54,754 bases of DNA from an uncultured Bacteroides sp. (GCA_959606905.1 CAUHML010000016.1:1-54754); one strand, 5' to 3'. Counted from the stretch's first letter, positions 25,220 to 33,250 are shown. The notes: generated by a model from the sequence alone, not told the origin. Translations and numbers: made by a program.

Positions 25220-25957
25220 TTAATTAGCACTGATAGAATCAGTAAGTTCCACTTTAGTTGTAGCACCCGTAGCAGCATCGGCATTTTCACCGGCAGCCTT
25301 TTGAGAAGCACCCGTAGCTCCGTTCACTTCTCCCCCTCCGGCTTTGTAAGCCTGATAAGCAGCATTCACGGCATTCAGGAAAGCGCGTGAGGTAATCGTA
25401 GAAGCGGTAATGGCGTCCACCTGCCCGCCGTCTTTGCTGACCGTCAGTGCGGCTTCACCCGGATTCATGCCCAGGATAGACTTCGTGCTTTCCTCGTGTG
25501 ACACCGCCTGTTCACCCTTGGCAGGATCGTAAGCACCGAACCATTTGTCGGCCTTCGAACCCAGTCCCGGAGTTTCCGTATGAGCCAGCAGGGAGTAGTT
25601 GTAGATTTTACCTTCGGCGTCAAAGCCAACCAGCACTTTCAGCTCGCCGCCGAATCCCATGGACTTGGCTTCAACAGCCGTGCCTACCATATTATCACCG
25701 TTCTTAGCCGGATAAACAATGAAATCGACATTCTTCTTGCCGTCTTTCTCGCTGAAGATCGTATCGCTTTCCGCCACCGGGTTGTTCGTAAATTCAGGAA
25801 GAACTTTTTTCAGGGCCTCGTTCAGCGTCTTGGCGTTCGCCTCGGCGATAGGCCCTTTCGTCAGTTCGTTCACATAAGCCAGCAACGCGACGGAGACAGC
25901 AGTCACTCCCGTCAGCACCAGCAACATATTTTTCAAAGATGATTGTAACTTTTTCAT
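25220..25957 (-). CDS. rnfG: Rnf complex subunit G, covalent flavoprotein
   Basis: Periplasm-facing subunit with one N-terminal membrane helix (about 9-30) and an FMN-binding domain. The flavin-attachment region reads DAITASTITS (181-190), with T187 as the likely FMN-linked residue. This is a variant of the usual SGATxTS. The conserved HTETPGLGSKAD is present. The last 40 residues form an Ala/Gly/Thr-rich tail with repeats of GATGA type, an unusual extension of unknown role. Its ATG overlaps the rnfD stop by four bases. Confidence 0.94.
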   Translation of the reverse strand: MKKLQSSLKNMLLVLTGVTAVSVALLAYVNELTKGPIAEANAKTLNEALKKVLPEFTNNPVAESDTIFSEKDGKKNVDFIVYPAKNGDNMVGTAVEAKSMGFGGELKVLVGFDAEGKIYNYSLLAHTETPGLGSKADKWFGAYDPAKGEQAVSHEESTKSILGMNPGEAALTVSKDGGQVDAITASTITSRAFLNAVNAAYQAYKAGGGEVNGATGASQKAAGENADAATGATTKVELTDSISAN

Positions 25958-26946
25958 TTCTTCTTCGCTACCTCCCCAAAGCGTTTAGGTTTACAATAGG
26001 TATTAATCAGCGGAGTGAATGCATTCATTATCAGAATGGCGAACGACGTACCTTCGGGATAGGCGCCGAACAGACGGATCACCACTGTCAGCAGACCGAT
26101 GCAAACGCCATAAATCAGCATACCTTTCTTGCTCATCGGAGACGTCACATAGTCGGTTGCCATAAAGACAGCACCCAGCATCAGACCACCGGAAAGCAAC
26201 TGCAATACCGGAGAAACGTATTTTTCCGGATCTGCCAGGTGCATGATGCCTGCAAAGACAAACACAGTAGCCAGGATAGACACAGGAATATGCCAGGTGA
26301 TGATTTTCTTCCAGAGCATATAAACGAGTCCGATCAGCAGAGCCAGTGCACTCACTTCACCCAAGCATCCGCCATTCTGTCCGATCAGCAAGGTCAATGC
26401 GTCCGGAATCTGGCTTAAAGCGGCAGTGTCACCGTAAATGGCTTGCTTCATCAAGGCCAGCGGAGTGGCACCGGTGGTAGCATCCGTATAAGCGGTCAAC
26501 TGTCCGACTACCGGCCAGCTGGTCATCTGCACCGGGAAAGAAAGCAACAGGAACACACGTCCTGCCAGTGCCGGATTAAAAGGATTGCAACCTAATCCGC
26601 CGAAAGACATTTTGCCTACACCGATAGCAAACAGTGCACCCAGAATGATAATCCAGATAGGGAGATTAGACGGTAAGTTGAATGCCAGCAACACACCTGT
26701 GATGATGGCAGAGCCGTCGCAGATGGTCGTGGTAGGTTTCTTCATTAAATATTTCCCGATCGCCCATTCGAAGAACAAACAAGCTGCAACGGAAGTAGCC
26801 GTGACAATCAGGGCACCCAGTCCGAAGAAATAGAGAGACACCAGAAAAGCCGGAATCAGTGCGATCAGCACGCCATACATATTTTTCTGTACGCTGTCTC
26901 CGCCATGAACGTGGGGTGATAGTGATACGATTAATTTATTTTCCAT
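25954..26946 (-). CDS. rnfD: Rnf complex subunit D, covalent flavoprotein
   Basis: Polytopic membrane subunit of 330 residues (homologue of NqrB). The covalent FMN motif is TTGATPLA, with T161 as the expected attachment site. GGLGCNPFNPALAGRVFLL and the CDGSAIITG segment are family hallmarks. It may form the ion channel coupled to electron transfer. It overlaps rnfG by four bases and starts five bases after the rnfC stop codon. Confidence 0.96.
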   Translation of the reverse strand: MENKLIVSLSPHVHGGDSVQKNMYGVLIALIPAFLVSLYFFGLGALIVTATSVAACLFFEWAIGKYLMKKPTTTICDGSAIITGVLLAFNLPSNLPIWIIILGALFAIGVGKMSFGGLGCNPFNPALAGRVFLLLSFPVQMTSWPVVGQLTAYTDATTGATPLALMKQAIYGDTAALSQIPDALTLLIGQNGGCLGEVSALALLIGLVYMLWKKIITWHIPVSILATVFVFAGIMHLADPEKYVSPVLQLLSGGLMLGAVFMATDYVTSPMSKKGMLIYGVCIGLLTVVIRLFGAYPEGTSFAILIMNAFTPLINTYCKPKRFGEVAKKK

Positions 26947-26951
26947 ATTCG

Positions 26952-28289
26952 TTATTTTTTAGCTTGACGTGCACGAATCATAGCACCTACTTTGCCTTTG
27001 CCCAGACGACAGTAGTCGAGCAGCGGACGGTTGGCAGGACAAGTGAACTGGCAAGAGCCGCACTCGATACAATCCATGATTCTTTCTTTTTCCATTGTTT
27101 CAAAATCTCCGTTTTCGGACAAAGCTCCGAGCAAGTACGGTTCCAGTCCCATCGGACAGGCACTCACGCACTTCGCGCAACGGATGCAGGTTTGAGCTTC
27201 ACCACGTTTGGCTTCCTTCCGGTTCATAATCAGGATGCCGGAACTGCCCTTCGCAGTAGGAACGTCGATGTTCACCAACGCCTTACCCATCATCGGGCCA
27301 CCGCCGATCACCTTTCCCGTGTCTTCCGGCAGACCGCCGCAAGCGTCGATCAACTGCTTCATCGGCGTACCGATACGGGCGAGGAAGTTGGACGGACGGG
27401 CCACCGACTTTCCGGTCACCGTAATCACGCGCTCAAACAACGGCTTGTTCTTCTGCACCGCTTCATAAACAGCGAAAGCCGTACCTACATTCTGCACGAC
27501 AGCCCCCGTAGAGATAGGCAGCGCACCGCTTGCCACCTGACGTTTGGTGATCGCGTCAATCAGCTGCTTTTCACCTCCCTGCGGATATTTCACCTTCAAA
27601 GGCACCACTTCGATACCCGCATAACTGGAAGCTACCTTCGTCATCAACTGAATTGCGTCCGGCTTATTGTTCTCGATTCCGATAAACGCTTTATTCACTT
27701 TCACGGCTTTCATCAGGATAGACACGCCTACCATGATTTCTTCCGCGTGTTCCAGCATCAGCTGATGATCGGCAGTCAGATACGGTTCACATTCCACCGC
27801 ATTGATAATCACGCATTCCGCCTTGAAAGAAGGAGGAGGACACAGTTTCACCTGTGTAGGGAAACAAGCACCGCCCAGACCTACGATACCGGCATCGGCA
27901 ATCTTCTTCACAATTTCTTCCGCCGAAAGATCGCATTCTTTCACCAGTGTCTTGCTGCGGTCGATTGTTTCTTCCCATTCGTCACCTTCCACATCAATGA
28001 AAATAGCAGGTTTCGCATAACCGCTGGCATCGACTATCGTATCAATCTTCGCCACTTTACCACTGACCGAAGAGTGAATTGCTGCCGAAACAAAGCCGGC
28101 AGGTTCGGCAATCCGTGTGCCTACCTTTACCACATCCCCTTTCGCAACAACCGGTTTGGCAGGTGCGCCAATATGCTGGCCCAGCAGAATAACCGCTTTC
28201 GCAGGAACTTCCGCCGTAATGATAGGTTGATGTGCCGACAATTTATTTTCGTGTGGATGAACTCCACCAATTGAAAATGTCTTTAACAT
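26952..28289 (-). CDS. rnfC: Rnf complex subunit C, NADH-binding Fe-S subunit
   Basis: Peripheral cytosolic subunit that exchanges electrons with NAD+/NADH through FMN. The N-terminal GGVHPHENK signature and GLGGACFPT (138-146) match the family, and two [4Fe-4S] ferredoxin motifs lie at C368-C378 and C407-C417. 445 residues, close to the compact Gram-positive and Bacteroidetes form and lacking the long Ala-rich tail of the E. coli homologue. A 471-codon antisense frame across it is an artefact of codon use. Confidence 0.96.
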   Translation of the reverse strand: MLKTFSIGGVHPHENKLSAHQPIITAEVPAKAVILLGQHIGAPAKPVVAKGDVVKVGTRIAEPAGFVSAAIHSSVSGKVAKIDTIVDASGYAKPAIFIDVEGDEWEETIDRSKTLVKECDLSAEEIVKKIADAGIVGLGGACFPTQVKLCPPPSFKAECVIINAVECEPYLTADHQLMLEHAEEIMVGVSILMKAVKVNKAFIGIENNKPDAIQLMTKVASSYAGIEVVPLKVKYPQGGEKQLIDAITKRQVASGALPISTGAVVQNVGTAFAVYEAVQKNKPLFERVITVTGKSVARPSNFLARIGTPMKQLIDACGGLPEDTGKVIGGGPMMGKALVNIDVPTAKGSSGILIMNRKEAKRGEAQTCIRCAKCVSACPMGLEPYLLGALSENGDFETMEKERIMDCIECGSCQFTCPANRPLLDYCRLGKGKVGAMIRARQAKK

Positions 28290-28313
28290 ACAATTCTGTA
28301 TTTTATTCTGTTA

Positions 28314-29216
28314 TTATTCTGTTACTTTCGGAGCCTCAGCCGTTTCTTTTGGAGTAACCGTTTCTTTCGGAGCAGCCGGAGCTTCTTCCTTCGGTTTGCG
28401 CGGCGGGAAGTTCAACTCGATAATGGTATTCTGCGGACATACTTCCACGCACTTCCGGCAAGATTTACACTTGTCAGGATCGATGTAAGCCAAGTTGTTC
28501 TCCAGCGTGATAGCTTCGAACGGACACGTCTTCACGCACTTTCCGCAACCGATACAGCTCACCGTGCAAGCCTTGCGTGCCACAGCGCCCTTGTCTTTAT
28601 TCACACAAGAGACATACACGCGGCGCGACTTCTTGCCTTGCGGACGGATTTCAATGATCGCCTTCGGGCAAGCCTTCACACAGGCGCCGCAAGCGGTACA
28701 TTTCGCCTCGTCGACTTCCGGAAGTCCCGTTTCCGGGTTCATGTGGATAGCGTCAAACTGGCAGGCAGCCACACAGTCGCCACAACCCAGACAGCCATAG
28801 CTACAACCCGTCTCTCCGCCATACAGCGAAGCGGCAATAGCACAACTCTTAGCACCGTCGTATTGATTAATACGCGGACGGTTGGCACACGTTCCGTTAC
28901 ATCTCACCACTGCTACCATCGGTTCAGCCTCTCCGGCTGCCAGTCCGAGGATATCAGCAATTTTAGCCATGACAGGTTGTCCGCCTACGGGGCAGAATTT
29001 TCCATCCAGCGAGCCGGCTTTGACGCAAGCGTCGGCAAAACCGCTACAACCCGGATAGCCACATCCACCACAATTTGCCTGGGGCAACACTTCCCCTACC
29101 TGGGCAATCCGCGGATCTTCATACACGGCAAATTTCTTGGAAGCCACATAAAGAATAGCGGCCAGCACGAGCGCTATCGCTCCCAATGAAATCACTGCAA
29201 TCAGAATCAAATTCAT
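28314..29216 (-). CDS. rnfB: Rnf complex subunit B, ferredoxin-accepting multi-cluster subunit
   Basis: Takes electrons from reduced ferredoxin. One N-terminal membrane helix (about 4-25) is followed by a 4Fe-4S domain with C49, C52, C57 and C75. Four ferredoxin-like CxxCxxCxxxC motifs follow, around 142-152, 173-183, 221-231 and 250-260. That is more clusters than the roughly 190-residue E. coli subunit and resembles the long clostridial/acetogen type. The last 30 residues are a Pro/Lys/Glu/Thr-rich tail. 300 residues. The start lies 7 bases after the RseC-like gene. Confidence 0.95.
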   Translation of the reverse strand: MNLILIAVISLGAIALVLAAILYVASKKFAVYEDPRIAQVGEVLPQANCGGCGYPGCSGFADACVKAGSLDGKFCPVGGQPVMAKIADILGLAAGEAEPMVAVVRCNGTCANRPRINQYDGAKSCAIAASLYGGETGCSYGCLGCGDCVAACQFDAIHMNPETGLPEVDEAKCTACGACVKACPKAIIEIRPQGKKSRRVYVSCVNKDKGAVARKACTVSCIGCGKCVKTCPFEAITLENNLAYIDPDKCKSCRKCVEVCPQNTIIELNFPPRKPKEEAPAAPKETVTPKETAEAPKVTE

Positions 29217-29223
29217 AATGTTC

Positions 29224-29649
29224 TTAGTTATTTATTGGTTTTATAGTAAATGAAAATTTTTGTTTCAGTCGCGTTTTATTGAGCCACAAAATGTAGTAAT
29301 AAGGCACAAGGACAGCCAGAGAAAGAAGTGCCGCATACAGTTCATTCTCTATCAGTGCCATAAAAAGGAACAATGTAAAAATTAAAAGAACGAAAGGGAT
29401 AATGAATGCCAAGGCCACCGCCTGCATTCCCATCGACGTTTCGCCGACCACCATTACGTTTTCCCCCACCTGGTAGGAAGCCGCAGCAGTATCAATTATA
29501 TCTATGATTTTGTCCTTGCTGTCTGCCGAGGAACAGTGTCCCTTCACGCTGCAAGCCGCGCAAGCCGATGTCTGAACGATCCTCACCGACAGATGAGAAC
29601 CCTGTATGTTTTCCACAATACCCAGATGCTTTATAGTATTATTCGTCAT
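29224..29649 (-). CDS. RseC-family protein heading the rnf operon
   Basis: 141-residue membrane protein of the SoxR-reducing/RseC family. The N-terminal cytosolic part has the cysteine cluster C30, C33 and C39 (SACAACSVKGHC), and two hydrophobic helices span about 75-120. Members sit in rnf operons widely, and E. coli RseC links Rnf to SoxR reduction. Here it is the first gene of the operon, 7 bases before rnfB, so a redox or assembly role with Rnf is likely but inferred. Confidence 0.88.
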   Translation of the reverse strand: MTNNTIKHLGIVENIQGSHLSVRIVQTSACAACSVKGHCSSADSKDKIIDIIDTAAASYQVGENVMVVGETSMGMQAVALAFIIPFVLLIFTLFLFMALIENELYAALLSLAVLVPYYYILWLNKTRLKQKFSFTIKPINN

Positions 29650-29677
29650 TTTGCAAACTCAACATTACAAATCGCGG

Positions 29678-29685
29678 CAAATTTA
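29678..29685 (-). promoter_or_regulatory. Bacteroides -7 box for the rnf operon
   Basis: The minus strand reads TAAATTTG, matching TAnnTTTG, 29 bases upstream of the first gene of the operon. Confidence 0.55.
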
Positions 29686-29758
29686 ATCATTATTTGTGAA
29701 CTACGAAGCATTCCCCGTATTTTTTATGTATAATCAAACATTATTTTTTGTGTTTTCG

Positions 29759-29917
29759 TTATCGCACACGGGTATTCTCGTTTCCCTCCTCCTCCTCGCG
29801 CTTCTTTCTATACCAGAGATACCGCAGTGTCCATTCGCGTATCTTCTCCAGCAGCTCCTCTTCTGTCAGACTGTCACAGTAGAAGTTCAGAATGGATTCG
29901 TAGTAGTGCAGTTTCAT
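29759..29917 (-). CDS. small ORF, second half of a putative split HTH protein (52 aa)
   Basis: Starts at ATG 29917, overlapping the TGA stop of the upstream small ORF by four bases (ATGA). A GGGGAGG just before the ATG would serve as ribosome-binding site. The product begins MKLHYYESILNFYCD and ends in a basic then acidic helix (RKKREEEEGNENTRVR). On its own it matches nothing I know. Joined to the upstream frame it reads as the last helices of a lambda-repressor-like HTH domain plus a tail, giving a 99-residue protein. It may be an independent coupled gene, the product of a -1 frameshift, or half of a gene broken by one base. Confidence 0.5.
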   Translation of the reverse strand: MKLHYYESILNFYCDSLTEEELLEKIREWTLRYLWYRKKREEEEGNENTRVR

Positions 29918-30057
29918 ATCCTCCCCTTTTTTATATTCTCATAGCTGGCTTTCCCCATACCGGTTTCTTTGCATAAGTGAGTCATTGTCAAGTTTGCGCA
30001 TTTAAGCGATTCATCGATAAAAGTACCTAGAAGGACGTGTTTGAAGTTCTTTTTCAT
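29914..30057 (-). CDS. small ORF with HTH-like sequence, first half of a putative split gene (47 aa)
   Basis: Starts at ATG 30057 with MKKNFKHVLLGTFIDESL. The MTHLCKETGMGKASYENIKKG stretch fits a lambda-repressor/XRE type helix-turn-helix. The zero frame ends at TGA right after NIKKGRI, where an in-frame A-AAA-AAG heptamer (29926-29932) would allow a -1 shift into the next ORF (continuing GEDMKLHYY). It diverges from the primase-like gene, with a 20-base palindrome between them, so it could encode the regulator of that cassette. Function is inferred from fold-like pattern only. Confidence 0.5.
   Translation of the reverse strand: MKKNFKHVLLGTFIDESLKCANLTMTHLCKETGMGKASYENIKKGRI
29926..29932 (-). 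other. slippery heptamer A-AAA-AAG at the junction of the two small ORFs
   Basis: On the minus strand the zero frame reads ATA AAA AAG GGG AGG ATA TGA, so the heptamer is correctly phased for -1 slippage. The shifted frame reads straight into the second small ORF. Confidence 0.55.
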
Positions 30058-30114
30058 GTTCAATATCTATTAGTTGTTAAAAATACACCTTAGTATGTTA
30101 TTTATTTTCACATT

Positions 30115-30134
30115 GGTTCTGACATATCAGAACC
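30115..30134 (+). promoter_or_regulatory. palindrome between the small HTH ORF and the primase-like gene
   Basis: GGTTCTGA-CATA-TCAGAACC has perfect 8-base arms. A T-rich run follows on the plus strand, so it is either an operator for the divergent genes or a transcription attenuator in the leader of the primase-like gene. The rest of 30058-30230 shows no clear -7 box. Confidence 0.45.
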
Positions 30135-30230
30135 GTCTATTTTTTTGTTTTTCGTAGTTTCACGTCGTGTTTTGAAAATCAAGCACGTTTTGAAAGAAGA
30201 AAAGTTTTTGACCCGTAAACAACAAAGATT

Positions 30231-30881
30231 ATGCCAAACCAGTACAGAATGTCATATTTCATGCCACCTATCGCTCCTGTCAGGAACGAACAGGGACGAA
30301 TGGTTACTCCTCCCACGCTCCTCCCCTTCTGCGAAGTCTCCGTGGAGCAGGTCTTCCAAATGATTACCTGCAACGAGAATCTCAAACTCCTGACCGCTCA
30401 GGTACGCAACGCTCCGGACATGCGGACTGCCAAAGCGACACTGCTGCCTTACGTGACACCCTGCGGCACCTTCACACGCCGCAACAGCAAGTGTTTCGTA
30501 TCCCCTTCCGGACTGGTCGTGATAGATGTGGACAACCTCGACTCCTACGACGAAGCCGTCAGTATGCGCCGTCTGCTATTCGATGATCCCTTCCTCTGCC
30601 CCGTGCTCACGTATGTCAGTCCGAGCGGCCGGGGAGTGAAGGCTTTCGTCCCTTCCGGAACGCTGTATCCCGAAGACGAAGCACAAAATATCACGGAAAG
30701 TATGAACAAAGCCATGCAGTATGTCGAAATGGCATACGGCCCGGAACCTGACAATTCTGGCAGAAATGCCTCGAAAGGCGTGGACTGTTCGGGAAAAGAC
30801 CTCGTAAGGGCCTGTTTCCTCAATTACGATCCGGATGCATTATTTCGTAACATTATTAATTCTCAATCTATAAAAAAATGA
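30231..30881 (+). CDS. BT4734-type (VirE N-terminal-like) primase-related protein
   Basis: 216-residue protein of the BT4734/BF3469 family, common in Bacteroides. It contains a hydrophobic-DxD core, VVIDVDN (D99, D101), and a later SPSGRGVK at 130-137. These resemble the two active-site motifs of archaeo-eukaryotic primases, here with Lys where a His is usual. A role as primase or prim-pol-like protein is inference. Its stop overlaps the start of the DUF3987 gene by four bases, so the two are translationally coupled; elsewhere the domains are often fused in one protein. It heads a plus-strand unit next to the capsule locus. Confidence 0.8.
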   Translation: MPNQYRMSYFMPPIAPVRNEQGRMVTPPTLLPFCEVSVEQVFQMITCNENLKLLTAQVRNAPDMRTAKATLLPYVTPCGTFTRRNSKCFVSPSGLVVIDVDNLDSYDEAVSMRRLLFDDPFLCPVLTYVSPSGRGVKAFVPSGTLYPEDEAQNITESMNKAMQYVEMAYGPEPDNSGRNASKGVDCSGKDLVRACFLNYDPDALFRNIINSQSIKK

Positions 30882-32713
30882 ATGAACTTGAATCATTACG
30901 CCGCCTCACGGAGGCAGTAGAAACAGCCAAGGCTGACATTGCCCCCACTTACATCGAATACGTACACCTGGCGTTCGCCATTGCAACCGATTGCGGCGAA
31001 GAGGGACGCGACTTTTTCCACCGCTTGTGCCGGGTTTCCGCCAAATACCAACGCGAACACGCCGAACGGATATTCTCCAACGCACTCACTGCCAATCATG
31101 GGGATATGCATCTGGGCACGGTGTTCTATCTCGCCGAAGCGGCAGGAGTTACCGTCCGCAAAGAGGAGGTTGCAAACAGCCGGACAGGTACAAAAGGTAC
31201 AGCAGGTACAGCGCAAAAACTTTCCGCACACACGTGCGCGCGTAATAAGGTATACAATAGCGAGAGTCCGGAGTCTGAGGAACTGTTGCCGGGTAGCGAA
31301 CCCAAACAGCCGCTACCCACCTTTCCGGCAGCCGACTGGCCGGAACTCCTGCAACGTATTATGAGTTACGGAAGTACCGACGCACAGAACGATGTCATGC
31401 TATTGGGAGCACTGACCGCTCTGGGTTCTTGCATGGAACGGTATGTACGGTGTCCTTATGGCGGTAAACTCCAGTCCCCCTGCATGCAAAGTTTCATTAT
31501 AGCTCTCCCTGCTTCCGGAAAAAGTGCCCTGTCATCCATACGGCTGCTTGTGGATCCTATCCATGACCAGCTCCGCGCCGAATGGGCCGAAGAAATAAAA
31601 GCCTACAAAAAAGCCAAAGCCGCCTACGAAGCAATGGGCAAGGAACGTTCTAAAATAGACGCCCCGCAAATACCGGCCAACAAAATGTTCCTCATCGCGG
31701 GCAACAATACCGGCACCGGCATTCTGCAAAACATCATGGACGCCAACGGAACAGGATTTATCTGTGAGTCCGAAGCGGATACCCTGTCCACCGCCATAGG
31801 ATCGGATTACGGACACTGGAGCGACACCCTGCGCAAAGCATTCGACCACGACCGTTTGTCTTACAACCGCCGTACCGACCAGGAATACCGGGAAATTAAA
31901 AAAAGCTACCTCTCCGTCCTGCTTTCCGGAACTCCGGCGCAGGTAAAAGCCCTCATCCCTTCGGCGGAAAACGGGCTTTTCTCCCGCCAGCTGTTCTACT
32001 ATATGCCCGGTATCTGGCAGTGGGTAAGCCAGTTTACGACAGGAGACATAGACATAGAAGAGATATTCACCACCATAGGATTGGATTGGAAAAAGAAACT
32101 GGACTTACTGAAGGCACACGGTCTCCACACACTCCGGCTCACCGACGAGCAGAAACAAGAATTTGACACTCTATTCTCTGCCCTTTTCACCCGTTCGGGT
32201 ATAGCCAACGGGAATGAGATGTATAGTTTCGTGGCCCGTCTGGGTGTCAACACATGCCGTATCATGGCGGAAGTGGCTGTATTGCGTGCGCTCGAAAGCG
32301 CACAGCCCTATCAACTCAAGGTATCTTCGACCCCTCTCCTGACTCCGGACAAGGAGATTCCCGATGACAATATCAAAGACGGCATCATCACCCGCTGGGA
32401 TGTCAAGATCACTCCGAGTGATTTCAAAGCGGTGCTCCAACTTGCCGAGCCCCTCTACTGCCATGCCATGCATATACTTTCTTTCCTTCCTCCCACAGAG
32501 ATCAGTCGCCGGGCAAACGTCGAGCGTGATTTTTTCTTCATGAAACTGGGGACCACGTTTACCCGCAAACAGGTACGAGAGCAGGCAGCTGTCATGGGTA
32601 TTAAGGAGAACACCGCGCTCATCTGGCTGAAACGTCTGGTAGACTACGGAGATCTGGTTCACGTAGACGGCAAAGGAAACTATATGATTGCTCGCGCGCG
32701 TGTGCGTGCGTAA
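30878..32713 (+). CDS. DUF3987 helicase-like protein with PriCT-2-like N-terminus
   Basis: 611-residue protein. The first about 95 residues resemble the PriCT-2 domain found after primases. A low-complexity linker (about 100-148, with GTKGTAGT repeats) leads to the DUF3987 P-loop domain with Walker A ALPASGKS (209-216). A C-terminal winged-helix-like segment (about 545-611) follows. With the upstream primase-like protein it would form a split primase-helicase, as in plasmid and mobile-element replication modules. The linker and the 3' end each encode a 20-base alternating purine-pyrimidine tract. No partner integrase or relaxase is in the window. Confidence 0.82.
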   Translation: MNELESLRRLTEAVETAKADIAPTYIEYVHLAFAIATDCGEEGRDFFHRLCRVSAKYQREHAERIFSNALTANHGDMHLGTVFYLAEAAGVTVRKEEVANSRTGTKGTAGTAQKLSAHTCARNKVYNSESPESEELLPGSEPKQPLPTFPAADWPELLQRIMSYGSTDAQNDVMLLGALTALGSCMERYVRCPYGGKLQSPCMQSFIIALPASGKSALSSIRLLVDPIHDQLRAEWAEEIKAYKKAKAAYEAMGKERSKIDAPQIPANKMFLIAGNNTGTGILQNIMDANGTGFICESEADTLSTAIGSDYGHWSDTLRKAFDHDRLSYNRRTDQEYREIKKSYLSVLLSGTPAQVKALIPSAENGLFSRQLFYYMPGIWQWVSQFTTGDIDIEEIFTTIGLDWKKKLDLLKAHGLHTLRLTDEQKQEFDTLFSALFTRSGIANGNEMYSFVARLGVNTCRIMAEVAVLRALESAQPYQLKVSSTPLLTPDKEIPDDNIKDGIITRWDVKITPSDFKAVLQLAEPLYCHAMHILSFLPPTEISRRANVERDFFFMKLGTTFTRKQVREQAAVMGIKENTALIWLKRLVDYGDLVHVDGKGNYMIARARVRA

Positions 32714-32785
32714 GAGAGTCCCCGGAAAAGTGTACCTGCTGTACCCGAAACCACAGTAGTGTGTGTTGTAAGACGTTGTATCTTG

Positions 32786-32838
32786 TAAGACGTAAAGCAT
32801 AGCTTTAGAGTGCGTAAAGCTATGCTTTAGCCGTCTTA
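32786..32838. terminator. long hairpin after the DUF3987 gene
   Basis: TAAGACG + TAAAGCATAGCTTTA on the left pairs with TAAAGCTATGCTTTA + GC + CGTCTTA on the right, about 22 pairs with a 2-base bulge and a 7-base loop. GGTGCTTTTG follows. It lies between convergent DUF3987 and DUF4248 genes. TTGTAAGACGT is also directly repeated at 32766 and 32783. Confidence 0.7.
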
Positions 32839-32872
32839 AAGCGGTGCTTTTGTTATCCTAAAGCGAATCCCT

Positions 32873-33091
32873 CTAAGGTTCTCCCAATGCATCCACAATC
32901 ACTCTCACCTCCAATGGTGTATAAGAACGGTGTTCGGGTTGGTAGCCCAAATCATACAAGCGTTGCTGAAGTCCGGGACACCGTTCGATCCATTTCTTCA
33001 TCTTTCGATATGCGGCAATATCGGTCAGTTCGGGAGAATAAAGTTGCGCCAGTTCCATGCGTCCATAAGCACGTATCGTGAATTCTTTCAT
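32873..33091 (-). CDS. DUF4248 protein
   Basis: 72-residue protein of the Bacteroidales family DUF4248. It starts MKEFTIRAYGRMELAQLYSPEL and has a predicted helical middle (KMKKWIERCPGLQQRLYDLGY). The family is nearly always found near BT4734/DUF3987 and HU-like genes; its function is unknown. The arrangement, opposite in strand to both neighbours, recurs in other Bacteroides cassettes as I recall them. It has its own promoter box at 33119. Confidence 0.85.
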   Translation of the reverse strand: MKEFTIRAYGRMELAQLYSPELTDIAAYRKMKKWIERCPGLQQRLYDLGYQPEHRSYTPLEVRVIVDALGEP

Positions 33092-33118
33092 AATGGATAA
33101 GTTTTAAATTATTAGCTA

Positions 33119-33126
33119 CAAATGTA
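33119..33126 (-). promoter_or_regulatory. Bacteroides -7 box for DUF4248
   Basis: The minus strand reads TACATTTG, matching TAnnTTTG, 28 bases before the DUF4248 start. Confidence 0.5.
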
Positions 33127-33201
33127 ACAAAAAGCCTTCACATTTCCTACGCTTTTCCGTTGAATAACCGACCGTTACTGTCCTTAACCGACAACAACCG
33201 C

Positions 33202-33217
33202 ATACAATTGTATACAA
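33202..33217 (+). promoter_or_regulatory. overlapping palindromes upstream of the HU-like gene
   Basis: ATACAATTGTAT (33202-33213) and TTGTATACAA (33208-33217) are two perfect overlapping palindromes in the divergent DUF4248/HU gap, about 25 bases upstream of the HU-like -7 box. A possible operator. Confidence 0.4.
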
Positions 33218-33242
33218 CTGATTTTCCGGGATTACGGGGTAT

Positions 33243-33250
33243 TATCTTTG
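33243..33250 (+). promoter_or_regulatory. Bacteroides -7 box for the HU-like gene
   Basis: TATCTTTG matches TAnnTTTG and lies 61 bases upstream of the chosen start at 33312. Confidence 0.55.

Noticed and set aside
26859..28274. 471-codon open frame on the plus strand
   Set aside because: Exactly antisense to rnfC, whose motifs are intact; His/Arg-rich composition is typical of a shadow frame.
29696..29944. 82-codon plus-strand hydrophobic frame
   Set aside because: Antisense to the two small HTH-like ORFs, which have start signals, overlap and sensible sequence.
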